The notes under the pieces were generated by a model, which saw nothing but the letters and a program-made list of their open reading frames with translations, had not been told where the DNA came from and did no database searches. Both the position numbers and the translations under genes were made by a program. A DNA stretch of 60,000 nucleotides from assembly GCA_914767715.1 (NCBI GenBank), contig OU612068.1, positions 21,392,001 through 21,452,000 of the forward strand. Reading direction: 5' to 3'. Within the stretch, counting starts at the first letter, position 1, and every line of letters starts with the position of its first letter. The DNA comes from Membranipora membranacea (taxonomy: Eukaryota; Bryozoa; Gymnolaemata; Cheilostomatida; Membraniporidae). Positions 48,825 to 60,000 of this stretch are shown one piece after another.

Positions 48825-51018
48825 TTTTTCACTCAGTGCCAGATAAAAATAGAAACAAAATAAACAGAAAGAAAATTAATCAATATAACATATATATAAT
48901 ATATAAAACTCCTGGCATGGTTTTCTCATAGTTATTTTGATAAACTTTTTATGATTCATGAAACTAACAGCTGGTCATATTATAAGATTACCTAAATCAT
49001 AGTCATCCCGAGTAATCTTCAGTTCAAAGGCAGCATAATCAGCTATATTCGAGGCAAAGGCAAAGTAATCGGCATACCCAAGTGGACCTGTTAAAGCTAA
49101 GACAGGAATCTGTAGTAAAGAGACAATTTAAGACAAACTAGCAAGAGCTTCTGACAGATTTTAGGTCTGACCTGAGAGTCAGCCTATGAAGGTGAAAATA
49201 CAAAATCAACGCTTGTCGTATTCAGGTCGCCATGGGCTGGGCTTTGTTTGGCGATGGGGGCCACATTTTCAGACGCATTTCACCTCTCCAATATACGTAT
49301 TGGTTCGAGAGTCTCTGGCTGCCCTGGCTGCCCTGGCTGCTTCTTGGTTTGTAGTATTCAAGCGAAAGGATGAAGTTTTCATGATAGTGCAATCAAACAA
49401 TGTGAGCATTTTACTTATCTAACCAACTTATTTTTTCTGATGAAGCTCTTGACCCGTTGTAGTTTGCTGGCGGCGAGCTCCTGATCACTGGATGTTGAGT
49501 TTTGCCCATTATTGGCGTCTGATTCTGCCAGCTGTCTTTCTAGTTCATCCTCTGCCATCTTGTCCGCTGGTTTGTTCACCTTAATATCATTTTGTTTTTC
49601 ATTGACAGCGACTGATGCCGCAGTTGTTAGCTGACCATGCTTCAGCTCAAACATCCCTTGTGAATTACCTTGGAAAGGAAAAGTTTTTCGAAATTGGATT
49701 GAAACGATAGGAAATAATTGTAATCATTGGGTTAATATATTTGATCGTAACAGTAACGTTACATGTATGCATATTTTATGACATCTAAGCAATTCATCAA
49801 ATTTTTTGGTTCAAAGGACCTTCCTTCCTAGTCTCTCCCGTAGGGTGTACCAGAAAAATACACACATTGCATGTTTCCTTTTGTATGGCCATTGCACAAA
49901 CCGGTTTCATAAATCTTAACGGCCAACTTTTTTTAAATTGTTCTAAAGAGGTAGGTGTCAAAACCAAGAGAATAAGCTAAGCTATACTATGGCTGTGAGG
50001 GTGAAACTATGGCTGGTCTTCCCTGAAATGCCATGATACTAGTGACACAATCAATGATGATGCCTAGAACTAAATTTCTACTTACTTTTAATGATGATAC
50101 TGCGTTTTATTGTAAGTTTTGGCTTATCCTCCGTCTGTCGAGGCATATCTATTTATTATAATCTGTCTGCGAGTCTGGAGCTTGGTAGAAAACTCCAGTT
50201 AAGACATTCAACAGCAAAATTATGCCACTTGCACAAAAGCAGTACTGGAAACCCAAAGTCTTTGTCATGAAACCTGTAAACCACAAGAACATCTTTCGAT
50301 GACCATTTGTTGACCTTTAGTTGAACTTTAGATGCGCATGACAATAAGACAATAAGGTAGCAGGAGAGCAGCTTCAGCCTATTCAATTGGCCATTCACCA
50401 AAAGGGCGGTATAACTGTCTGCCAATGAGCAGTATTTAATGTAGTGAAATTCCTGAAAATATCAAGACATATGTACTTACTGATTGGTTGTGCTGTGAAC
50501 AGAGTGCCAAGATTCATAAAAACTGTTGTGGCAACAAACGGAGCCACCTGGTCTTTATTAGTGAAGTACATCGGCATTATAGTGAAGCAAGATGTCAGCA
50601 AGCATGCACTTCCAAAACCTGCAAAACAAGAAGACAGTTTTGGAAAATTACATCCAGAAATTACCAAAACAAAGTTGTCAATTGAGAGTTCTGTCCTCAT
50701 TTTGATAAAAATGTCTCTTTTTTTCTTTCCTTCATTTTAGGGCTGTCCAAGATTAAATTAAATTGATCTCATTTTTAAATCTTGACATATTCACTTAATA
50801 AAAGAAAATAACTAAAAAGATAAAATAATAAATAAAATAAAAATAAATAAAATAATGATAAATAATTTTTTCACAGCCCTAATTTTTTTACACTGATTGC
50901 CATATTGGCAGTCTATTCCATTTCAAATGTTTTTGTAAATAATGCCAGAAAAATGCGGAAAAGGAAAAAAAAGCATGAGCGTTTACAATGAATTTGATAG
51001 CATTGTTCCTGAATAAGG

Positions 51019-51019
<1 letters not shown>

Positions 51020-51067
<48 letters not shown>
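51020..51067. repeat. (AT)n microsatellite
   Basis: An uninterrupted run of about 24 AT dinucleotides in intron 2 of transporter B. Confidence 0.95.
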
Positions 51068-51068
<1 letters not shown>

Positions 51069-52256
51069 ACAGAAGAAAGAACTTCTTCTAGCTAAAACAC
51101 AATCATAATATTTCTATCATAGAACTGTGCACAGGTAATACGTCATACTTGAAATAAAAAGACATTTGAATATTCCTGATTTGAAAGATTTAACTTTGCT
51201 CAGCCAGTTTATTGATCAAGGTAGATTATTGAAAGAAGAAGCAATTGCAATATTAAGTGACAGTCCCTGGTAATGAGGCCATTTTACACATGCCTTAAAA
51301 TTTCCCTCTGCTTTATATATCCATGATCCTCCTCAAATATAGAGTTATCATTTAAAAATGATTTTACAAAGCAAGTGAATCTTTCAAAAGCCTTGTTAGG
51401 AGTTGTATTGCATAATAGGAAGAGTTGAGCCAATGAGCCAGTGTTTTTTCCAATGTTTATAAAATATGTTATTGCATGGCATTTGTTGAGGTTTAGATAT
51501 GAAATTTGTACTAGCTATACAGATTATCAGATCTTTTGCCGTTCCAGAAGAATTTTGGTTGACCAAATAAAGAGATCAATTGCTGATAGTTAAATTTGTG
51601 TTCGACCCGCCACCAGTATAATGTAATCAGGTGAAATGCATGCATTGGGTCAATCTAGATCTTGCTCTTACCTGAAAGAATTCCATTGAAAATCAGAGCC
51701 TGCCAAGCCAGTGTTGAGAATGCTGTTCCAATCATCCCGATGCATGGAAACACTCCTCCCATAATCTGAACCCATCCAACTCCAATTTTCCTCACCAACC
51801 ACAAAATTGGCAAACCTTCAACACAAAAACAATTACAGAGAAATTCTCACTGATGCTAATTTGGGCTTTGAGGCAATTATTAATATATTTATAAATTCTT
51901 TTCTCCCCGTTCCCCTGCAAAAGAAGGTGGACACTAGTAACAGTACATCTAACCCTTCGTCAAAATAATAAAATTCCGCAGAAACCTTTTTATTATTGGT
52001 TTGATACTTCGTATATCAAACCGCTGGCACTTGGTCAGAAAAGGAAAATCACTCACCTGCTATATACCCGACTGAGATCTGGATTGAACCTATCATTGAT
52101 GAAAGTTTTCGATCAATAAATCTTGTGTTGTAATAGTTTGACAAAACTGGTATTGTACCAAAGATGAAAAGTGATCGCAGGAACATGGTCAGAAATGCTG
52201 AAGAGAGCACAAACCATCGATAGAGTTTTGAGTTTTGTTTTAAGTCGACAAAACAT

Positions 52257-54156
52257 ATCACATCAGGACTCTGCCTATCTACAAATCGTTTAGAGTGTTC
52301 CCTAAATATGTAATGATAATTTAAAAAAATAAGAATTGAAAATGAATAGTGGAGTATTTCCGCAGGTTTCGTTTTATTTGCTTTCTGAATATATAACGAT
52401 AATTTATTGCTAAAGAATTGAAAGTGTATAATATAATATTTGTCTTTTGGCAGGTCAATCAGGCTCATTTTCAGTCATTGACTGACAAACAATTTCAACT
52501 ATCAATATACTCATTAATACTACAATAGCTCACTCCGACCTCTAGTGACTTTATTTTCCAAAATTCCGGATTTTGCTGGATTTAACTTGTACAAAGTATG
52601 CACCGAAGATAATCTACATCAATAATAGTACAGGGCACTGGCAATAGATAGGACTTTTTATGGCTTGTCTTGATAGGTATGTCAGCACTAGATCAAGCCT
52701 GATTCAATTTGCCTGCATTAAGAGTTTTAGCCGTCTGCAAAAGGAACAAGTCCAAGTCCTCTGCCGGTGGCTCACCAGTTTGGGAATGACCGGACTAATG
52801 TCATGCACGAACAGTTAAAGCCATAGCCACAACTGAAGGATGAAAAACAGAACTCCCAATTTCACTTGGCAATGACTATTATTGGTACATTTTGATATTT
52901 AATCCTTGTTAATATCACATGGTTTTAGCGATTGTACACTTTTGATTTATCAAAATCTGACATTGCTTGGCTCTTATATGTATATACAGCCTTGTTATCG
53001 CATCAACAGCCAAGGACAAAAATATCTTTAACCAGCAACAAACTAAGCCGTATATAGTCCCAAGACCAATCATATGAATGAGACTGTTGTTACAATAAAA
53101 AAATAAATACCCATCATATTATGCCTCTGTTTTTACTGAGCATATTGCTGTTGCAAACATTCCCCCCCCCCCAATCTCAGATTTTTCCCATCCTTACTGC
53201 CACCGTTGTTGGAGGTGGGACTCTGAAGGTTTCATATGGGTTTCAAATTTGTCTATTGTCTGTATGTAACTCATGCTTATGTCTTACTACTGTTCAAACC
53301 TTTGATCTGTAAGATAGATATCCAGCAGTTGTTGGGCAATAATTAAGTTTATCCCATTTCGGCTTTTCATACAGGATCTTCTTGGGGGGCCTCCACGACA
53401 GTCTTTCCAACCACTCCCAAAGAGAATATAAATGTATATGAATTTAGTGCAATTGCTTTAGGTGTTTATTGTGCAGAAAACTGGGGCTCTGCCGACATAT
53501 AAAATGTGAAAAGTGCCCCATAAGACCTTTATCATTACCTTATAACACATCCAACCACTTTGTGTTCAGAAAGTTGTTTCAGGGGAATCACCAGCTTTTG
53601 TATAAAATAGTTCCAAATTCTTGTGAAAATGTCATAGATGTAAAGCATATATATGATGTAAGACGTTAGACATAGGACGTGATATGTAAGATGTAAGGCG
53701 TAAAATGTAAAACGTAGTATAAGGTGTAAGACGCATTTATGACGCAAAGCACAAGGTCTAAGATATAATAATCTAATCACGCTGACAGTAATTGCAACCT
53801 CCGCAGATCCTCAATGAGTTTTTTATTATGTACACATTAATCCTCATCAGATGAGACTTATATGTTAGTAATGTGACGTCATGCAAACCACTACGGGCTG
53901 CCATCAGCATATATGTTGCAAATGGTGACGTTGTGAAAACCTCTGAGGTTACAGCGCTATGTCTTTGGTATTGTAAAAAAATCTATTATAAATCACTGAG
54001 CACAAGCTGTATAATGTATATAATATATACAATATAATATATATAATATAATATATAGTATTATTTACGGTTAGTCATTTGGATGAATGAGATTACGCTG
54101 TTCCTCTCAGACAAATCTATAGTACATTAAAAATATTTCTCTTCTGTTCCGCAGGC
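52257..54156. other. Spacer between transporters B and C
   Basis: No gene recognised. At 52688-52719 lies a single arm related to the inverted repeat at 57883-58003. A C run is at 53161. At about 53640-53765 a degenerate minisatellite of roughly 10-base units (gtaagatgtaaggcgtaaaa) is visible. Poly-AT tracts occur near 54010-54060. Confidence 0.5.
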
Positions 54157-57100
54157 TTATGGTGAGCTTAGGCCGAATGGTGTGAATTGAGTTAAATATA
54201 CTTTATCTTTGTGATTTGAATAGATCTTTGGAGCTCTCATTGTGCTGATAGTGGCAGGCAGCTCAATCAATACTGAACACACTAGCAGACCGACAGCGAG
54301 ATATAATCCTGCATCGATATTCACCTCCACTTGTAGATATGCTGTAATAGAAGTTTTGAGAATAATCCGCTGATGCTATCATGCATTAAGTTAAACCATT
54401 TTTGGTATCTTCCTCATAAAAGACTTTTTAAGACATGACAGACATAATTTTGTGAGGAAACTGTTTTTCTGAAAAAGGGAAGAAAACTCTCTTCAATGCT
54501 CATATATATATTTCAGTTTGGCGCAGTGGTTAGCGTGTCTACCACTTGACCAGCCGGTTGTGGGTTCAAACCCCGTCCGGGACCGAAAGTCGTTTCAACT
54601 TTGACTGATCACACAGTCCCTTCAGATCAGGACTATAAATAATGGAGGTCTTCTGTATGTACAACATCATCGCGCATGCAGATTAAAGAACCCTCCTGTA
54701 TGGTATAGCTCTATACAGGGGATGCTGTCATCAACCACTGCAGCTCCGGCCTTGTAGCGCTATGCTTCACGCTGGGATAAAGCTGTCAGTGGTTGAAAAG
54801 TGGCACTAACGACTCGGAAACCTAGTCGTCACTATAAACCTCATCCTATGCCGCACCTTGGTGCAGTCATCAACTACCAGACGGACAGCAATATATTATT
54901 ATACTTATATATATATAATTATATGTATATATATATAATTATATATATATATATATAATAATAATAATATATTGCTGTCCGTCTGGTATATATATTGAGA
55001 AAGTGACCAAATTTTTAATTCGGCAAGTTGTTAAGCAATCAATTTACCTGCTAAGATGGATGCGGGTATCATAAAAGATGCCGCAAACACGTGCTCAATC
55101 ATAAATACTAAAGTGGAATATCTTTGTCCAACCAAATCGATCCATCGAGGATATATTGCACTCCAAACCAAGGATATAGTTGCTCCATTTACAAACATAA
55201 TTATGTAAAACTCCCCTGAAACAGAATAATAAAAAAATGGCAATGAAAGTATGGAAGTGATAGAATTTATAATTTTAATGAAGGAAGGTTTTCGACCCAA
55301 TAGCATACCAAAGCACTAAAAAATAGCTCCATCATATGAAAAACCAAAGCTAAATAAATTGATTTTTTTACACTTTTTTTTTGGCAGACATTATCATCCT
55401 AAACGTATGTTTTCCATAACGTGCCAAGTAAATTACGGCAAAATTTCAGGGGAAAGAAAAGAAAAAAAAATGACAATGTATGTGTTTAGAGGATTGACTT
55501 ACTGAGACTTGGTTGTAGCAGCATAGCAAATATAGATGCAGCCACTCCCAGGTGTCCTAGTGTGAATACAGCCAAGGAGCTCAGAGTAAACATCTGGGCC
55601 AGAAAAGTGTAGGTTAGTGCACTCACAAGCATTCCCACTCCTTGTATGGTAACACCTGCAAAATTGATGGAAATAATGGTACAAGACTACGGGGGCTGTC
55701 AGGCAAAAGGGGCTCAGACTACTGCAGAAGCACCAAATAAATTTATAGTCAGTAGTTACGCAATATTTTTAATCAGGAAAACTCCATAGCACATTCGGGT
55801 AAAAATTATGTGTAGTGTTTGAAATTGCTCCTCTTCCCCATCTATGAGGTTTCAAAGCCTAGCGCTGTACCAGCCCAATGAAATAGGTATATTCTCACTT
55901 TACATAATTATTTTTATTGATTGTTCACCTATCACAATAACGCACAGACCCCTGGCATGGTTTTCTTATAAGGATTTACATAAACCTTTTTTTTCATATA
56001 CAAATATAAAGCTTGTTTTATTTAAAGATTACCTAAATCATAGTCGTCCTGTGCAATCTTCAGTTTGAAGACAGCATAATCAGCTATACTCGATGCATAA
56101 GCAATGTATCCTGAATATCCAAGTGTAGCTGTTAAAGTCAATACTGGTATCTGTAGTTAAAAGCCAATCAAACCATAATTTAGGGCACACGAGCAACAGC
56201 TTCATACAGGCTGGCTCTAGGTTTGACCTAAGAGTCATTCAATGCACAAGGGCAAGTGAAGCGAGGCCTTAGTACAAATATGAAATCAACACTGGTCATA
56301 TTAAGGCGGCCATGAAACAGGCTGGGGCTGGGCTATGTTGAACGATGGGACATTATCTTTGGGCATTTGTTCACATTTTTTCAATTATATCATGGCTTTG
56401 TATGTCCCTGGCTGCCTCTGGGTTCGTGGTTATTAAAGCTAAAGAGGAAGTTATTCATCATGCTGCAATTCAGCAAAGTCGTCATTGTTTACTCGTTTTA
56501 TCTTCAGTGTTCTTACCAACTTATTTTCTCCAATGAAGCTCCTCATTCGTTGTATTCTGCTGGCACCAAGCTCCTGACCACCAGATGTTGAATTTTTCCC
56601 AATATCGGCTTCTGATTCGGCAAGCTTTCTTTCTAGTTGATCCTGTGCAATCTTTTCTGCAGGTTCTTCCACTCTAACATCATCCTGATTGTTATTGACA
56701 GCGGCTGATACTGCTGTTGTCGGCTGAATATTTGTCAAGTCAAATGATCCTTGTGAAGTACCTTGCAAAAGAATAGTTTTCCATAATTGGATTGAAATAC
56801 TTGTAACCATAAGCTAAATATAAATGATTATACCGGTAGAGTTATATATATATATATCCATCTAACATCAAGGTTATTCCTGGTACACAGGATAGCTCAT
56901 ATTCTCTCTTCCTAGCCCATCTTATAGAGTGTGGATGGGCATTGTGAGATGGAGTTTCAGAGTCGTAAACAACTGAGTTTCTGAAGTTGTTCTAAAGAGG
57001 TAGGGCGGCGACACCTCAGCTATACTAAAACTGTGAGGGTGGAATAATGGCTGGTCTTTGCTGAAACGCCTGGATACTAGCAGAACTAATCAACGATGGT

Positions 57101-59409
57101 GCTTTAGGCTAACCATACACCTACTTTTAATGATGATGCTGCGTCTCTTTGTAAGTTTTGGTTTATCAACAGTCTCCTGAGGCATATCATGGTTATCATG
57201 ATCTGTCTGGGAGTCTGGGGCTTGGTAGAAGACTCCAGTCAAGACGTTCAACAGCAAAATCATGCCACTTACGCAAAAGCAATACTGGAATCCTAAAGCC
57301 TTTGTCATGAAACCTGTATGTCATACAAAAATCATTCATTGACATTTGGGTGTGCTTGACTTATTACAATGGGGTAACGGTAGTGCGGTTTCAATTTTTT
57401 AAAAGTTTCGTGTCACAACAAAATAACTTATTGACCTCTTAGTGTGTGTGATTTGAATCAATTGGGTAACAGGAGAGCAGTGCCAGCCTGTCTAATCTTC
57501 AGATATATCAATTTAAAATTCAGGAAAATGGTGGTGAATCCTCAGCCAATGAGCAGTCCTGTCTGTAGTAATGCAGCTCTAAGTCCTGAAGATGAGAAGA
57601 AGTATGTACTTACTGATAGTTTTTGCTGTTAACAAAGTACCAAGATTCAGAACCACTGTTACGGCAACAAAAGGCGCCACCTGGTCTTTGTTGGTAAAGT
57701 ACATCGGCATTATAGTGAAGCAAGATGTCAGCAAGCATGCACTTCCAAAACCTGCGAAACAAAGAAAGCGATTTTCAAAGTCTCCAATGAAAAATTCAAT
57801 ACCATCGTCAAATTATCATTGAAGAGGTCTATCCTAATGCAAGTAAATTTCTAAACTGACAGACCAGATATTGAGACCACTACTAGATCAAGTTTGATCC
57901 AGTTTGCCTGCATTTGGAATTTGGAATTGCTTCGCCCACCAAACTGACCAGTCACAGGGAGAGCAATCCCGAATGCAAGCAAACTGGATCATACTTGATC
58001 TAGCCCATTAAACACATGGCTTGAATTGTTCCCTCTGCATTATATCTCAGTGAACAGGTGAAGCTTCCAAAAGCAATAAGACCGATTTAGAAGTTGTCCC
58101 TCATTATAGAATTCGCTGAACAGACGTTTTATGTATGTTATCATCGGAGAAGATAACACTTTTTATCTCGCAGCAAGGGAAATCGTATTGAGCTCTTCCA
58201 CAGTTTTGAACAAATATTTAAATAAAATTCAATTTGATGTTGTTTTTTTCACACTATTTTAATTGACGGACAATATCATCCTGGGCTGGGATGTTTTCCA
58301 TAACATGCCAAAGAAAGATAGTTTATTTCATGACACCTTTTTCCTCACCCAGAATTTCATTGCGTTTGTTTAGGTTTTTCAATTTTTAATATATCATTGC
58401 TTAATTTTATTTGCACTATAGGATTACAGATTATCAGATACTTTTCCCTTACAGAATATAGCACAATTATATGGTGCACCAAATAAGGAGATCATATGCT
58501 GCTTGTTCAAACAAAGGAGTTTTTACAGCAAAAAGTGGCATCTGCTCCCTATATGAAGTTATGCAACTGTATGTCCTCATCTGGTAATGATCAAGGGAAG
58601 CAACTCGATTACATCACTATAGGGGCATTTTTCAAATCATTATGTTAAATTTGGATGCACTTTTTTGACGACATGGGACATTCAAGTAGCCTGTTTAACA
58701 CTTCTATTGTTCAATGTCAGAATCTTTCTGACTGCAGAAAGTTGTATTTTGCAGTTAATTTTTGTATTCATATCCTGTGGCTCAATTGGTACAAAAATGG
58801 TACAATATCTTTTCTTTGTTTGTGAGACATTCTCAAGCCTGCTCTTACCTGTGATAATTCCATTGAAAATCAGAGCCTGCCAAGCCTGAGTTGAGAATGC
58901 TGTTCCAATCATCCCGATGCATGGAAACAATCCTCCCATAATCTGTACCCAGCCAACTCCGAGTTTCCTGACCAGCCACAAGATAGGCAAACCTTCAACA
59001 CAAAAGAAATTGAAAAAAAACTCTGACTGTAAATGCTGGATCCAGCTTTGATGCTATAAATTACCTTAATATACTCTTTTTTCCCCGCTCCTCTGCAAAA
59101 ACAGGATAGCACCAGTATGTCTAAACCTTCTTCGAAATAAAGAAGCTGAGCAATAATGGAACTAGGTCATTTTGGTTTAAGCCAAATTGCTTGGTAGTAA
59201 GATCACCCACCTGCAATATACCCAATTGACATCTGAACTGAGCCGATCAGGGATGACAGTTTCCGATCATCAAATCTTGAGTTGTAATAGTTTGATAAAA
59301 CTGGTAGTGTACCAAAGATAAAAAGTGCTCGTAGGAACATGGTCAAAAACGCCGAAAAGAGCACAAACCATCGGTACAGTTTTGTGTTTGTATTTAGTCG
59401 ACAAAACAT
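54157..59409 (-). CDS. Transporter C: intact MCT/SLC16-like major facilitator
   Basis: Nine leftward exons: 59211-59409, 58849-58992, 57614-57751, 57125-57313, 56517-56761, 56033-56150, 55503-55655, 55048-55215 and 54157-54341. They total 513 codons, so 512 residues, with consistent phases throughout. The layout is that of a 12-helix MFS protein: TM1 (YRWFVLFSAFLTMFL), TM2 (IGSVQMSIGYIAG), TM3-4 in exon 2 (GWVQIMGGLFPCIGM), TM5 with the loop MYFTNKDQ in exon 3, TM6 in exon 4, an acidic cytoplasmic loop of about 110 residues (exons 4-5, ending in RIQRMRSFIGENK), and TM7-12 in exons 6-9. The TM2 and TM5 motifs resemble monocarboxylate transporters. The classical N-terminal DGGWGW motif is missing, so the substrate and exact family (SLC16-like or a sister group) are open. 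It is the only undamaged member of the array. Confidence 0.85.
54516..54875 (+). mobile_element. tRNA-derived SINE, family 2
   Basis: The head gtttggcgcagtggttagcg contains an A box and gttgtgggttcaaaccccgt a near-consensus B box (54563-54573), spaced as in a tRNA. About 280 bases of unrelated body follow (ggactataaataatggaggt; cttcacgctgggataaagct). The body differs from family 1. It lies in the last intron of transporter C, antisense to it. Confidence 0.8.
54876..54987. repeat. Inverted repeat with exact 25-bp arms directly after the SINE
   Basis: Arm 54876-54900 begins accagacggacagcaatata and its exact complement is 54963-54987; the 62-base spacer is almost pure AT. The left arm is continuous with the SINE 3' end. 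Confidence 0.9.
57883..58003. repeat. 121-bp fold-back element in transporter C intron 2
   Basis: Arms 57883-57914 (ctagatcaagtttgatccag and on to gcctgcatt) and 57972-58003 are complementary at 30 of 32 positions around a 57-base centre. A related single arm lies at 52688-52719 between B and C, so this is a dispersed family and not a one-off palindrome. Confidence 0.8.
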
Positions 59410-60000
59410 ATTGATTTCTGCCTCTACCTTTTTACAAATGACTTGTTTTAAGTATTCGAAGCATTTAAATAATGATAAATTCTCCGAAAAGAATTAAAAC
59501 TGTATAATATATAATGTGTCATAACATAACAGGACAATCAGGATCTTTCCGGTCCGCCTGACCGACAAACTAATTTTGACATTTAATATACTCGTTGATA
59601 CTACAATTAGCTCATTCAGGTGTCCAGTTAACTTAACCGAGAAATCTCTGGTTCCACTAGAAGTAATTTATTTTTCAAGGGCCCAGATTTGGCTGGCATA
59701 AAAATAGTTATACAAAGAGTGCGTAGATATAGATAAACTACAAGGATTGATAATAAAATGTGTACAGTATAGCTTCTAGAAAAGGCTACGCAGGGAAAAC
59801 TGCATGGTGTGAAATTGGGTTGCTGGGAAAACAGAAATTTTGTTGTGGGGCAAACGCTTCGGTGGCAATTTATCTTGGTGGGAAATCGTCCTGGTGTTAA
59901 AATGGCTTGGTGAGATGATGGCGAAGAAGGAAACACCCTGGTGGGATTACGGCTAGGTGGAATAATGATTGGGTAGGAGTATTAAAATGGGAAGTTGTCT
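59410..60000. other. Upstream region of transporter C
   Basis: This should contain the 5' leader and promoter of transporter C (leftward gene). No further exon or recognisable control element was identified before the window ends. A fourth array member beyond the edge cannot be excluded. Confidence 0.4.

Larger units (their letters stand above)
46147..52256 (-). pseudogene. Transporter B: multiply disrupted MCT/SLC16-like major facilitator
   Basis: Exon remnants, compared base by base with transporter C, are: 52057-52256, 51672-51815, 50481-50618, exon 4 from about 50093 to 50276, 49424-49668, 48992-49109, exon 7 twice (48536-48684 and 48064-48212), 47585-47752 and 47187-47348. The terminal piece is displaced to 46147-46173. 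Lesions: exon 1 is 200 bases where C has 199, putting the conserved ATG out of frame. Exon 4 has a one-base deletion and an in-frame TAG after QTDYNK. Both exon 7 copies lack the same four bases (GTGTAACCAAGG against GTGTTACCATACAAGG), giving TGA soon after. The last exon is interrupted by a roughly 1-kb insertion that supplies its own early stop. Exons 2, 3, 5, 6 and 8 keep open frames and splice sites. An upstream ATG at 52468 could rescue exon 1 but not the rest. Confidence 0.9.

Noticed and set aside
54516-54590. Functional tRNA gene at the family-2 SINE head
   Set aside because: No closing acceptor stem after the B box; a long non-tRNA body follows directly.
1-60000. CRISPR array, bacterial operon or phage-type system
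   Set aside because: Repeats here lack the regular short-repeat/unique-spacer pattern, and all recognised genes have spliceosomal introns.

Overview
The window is eukaryotic, almost certainly from an invertebrate animal. Every recognisable gene is split into many exons with GT-AG introns of about 70 to 1,900 bases. The base composition is AT-rich, and the introns and gaps hold tRNA-derived SINEs, short inverted-repeat elements and simple repeats. The gene set (GPR157-like receptor, ZDHHC23-like palmitoyltransferase, SUV39H-type H3K9 methyltransferase, CaRF-like protein) is metazoan. The SUV39H gene has its own first exon and is not joined to eIF2-gamma, as it is in many insects. I cannot name the species or phylum.

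Layout. 1-4149: no gene recognised; one inverted-repeat element (1515-1889) and one perfect hairpin (3601-3640). 4150-7032 (+): complete five-exon GPR157-like seven-helix receptor, 399 codons if a GC-AG last intron is used. 7033-13164: gene-poor and repeat-rich, with a SINE, a 255-bp tandem duplication, an array of about 430-bp units and a 3-copy short repeat. 13165-16357 (-): the last five exons of a CaRF/ALS2CR8-like gene whose 5' part I cannot locate; a Gypsy-type RNase H relic lies just beyond (16645-17076). 17077-22673: no gene recognised. 22674-27362 (+): complete eight-exon ZDHHC23-like gene, 479 residues. 28183-35964 (+): complete twelve-exon SUV39H histone methyltransferase, 662 residues. 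37514-59409 (-): a tandem array of three related major-facilitator (MCT/SLC16-like) transporter genes, here called A, B and C.

The exon models for GPR157, ZDHHC23, SUV39H and transporter C were built by hand. Each keeps reading frame across every junction and sums to a whole number of codons, which is strong internal support. In the transporter array, C is intact (512 residues). A is intact except for a 14-bp deletion in exon 2. B is a pseudogene with frameshifts in exons 1, 4 and 7, a premature stop, a 472-bp tandem duplication carrying exon 7, and a roughly 1-kb insertion with solo-LTR features in its terminal exon. The matching exon sizes of the three copies allow lesions to be placed to the base by comparison.

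I see no operon-like or defence-type system. The neighbouring genes have unrelated jobs (GPCR signalling, protein S-acylation, heterochromatin methylation, solute transport). The most noteworthy items are the graded decay of the transporter array, the very long linker between the SET and post-SET domains of the methyltransferase, and several near-perfect, sequence-unrelated hairpins in introns and spacers.
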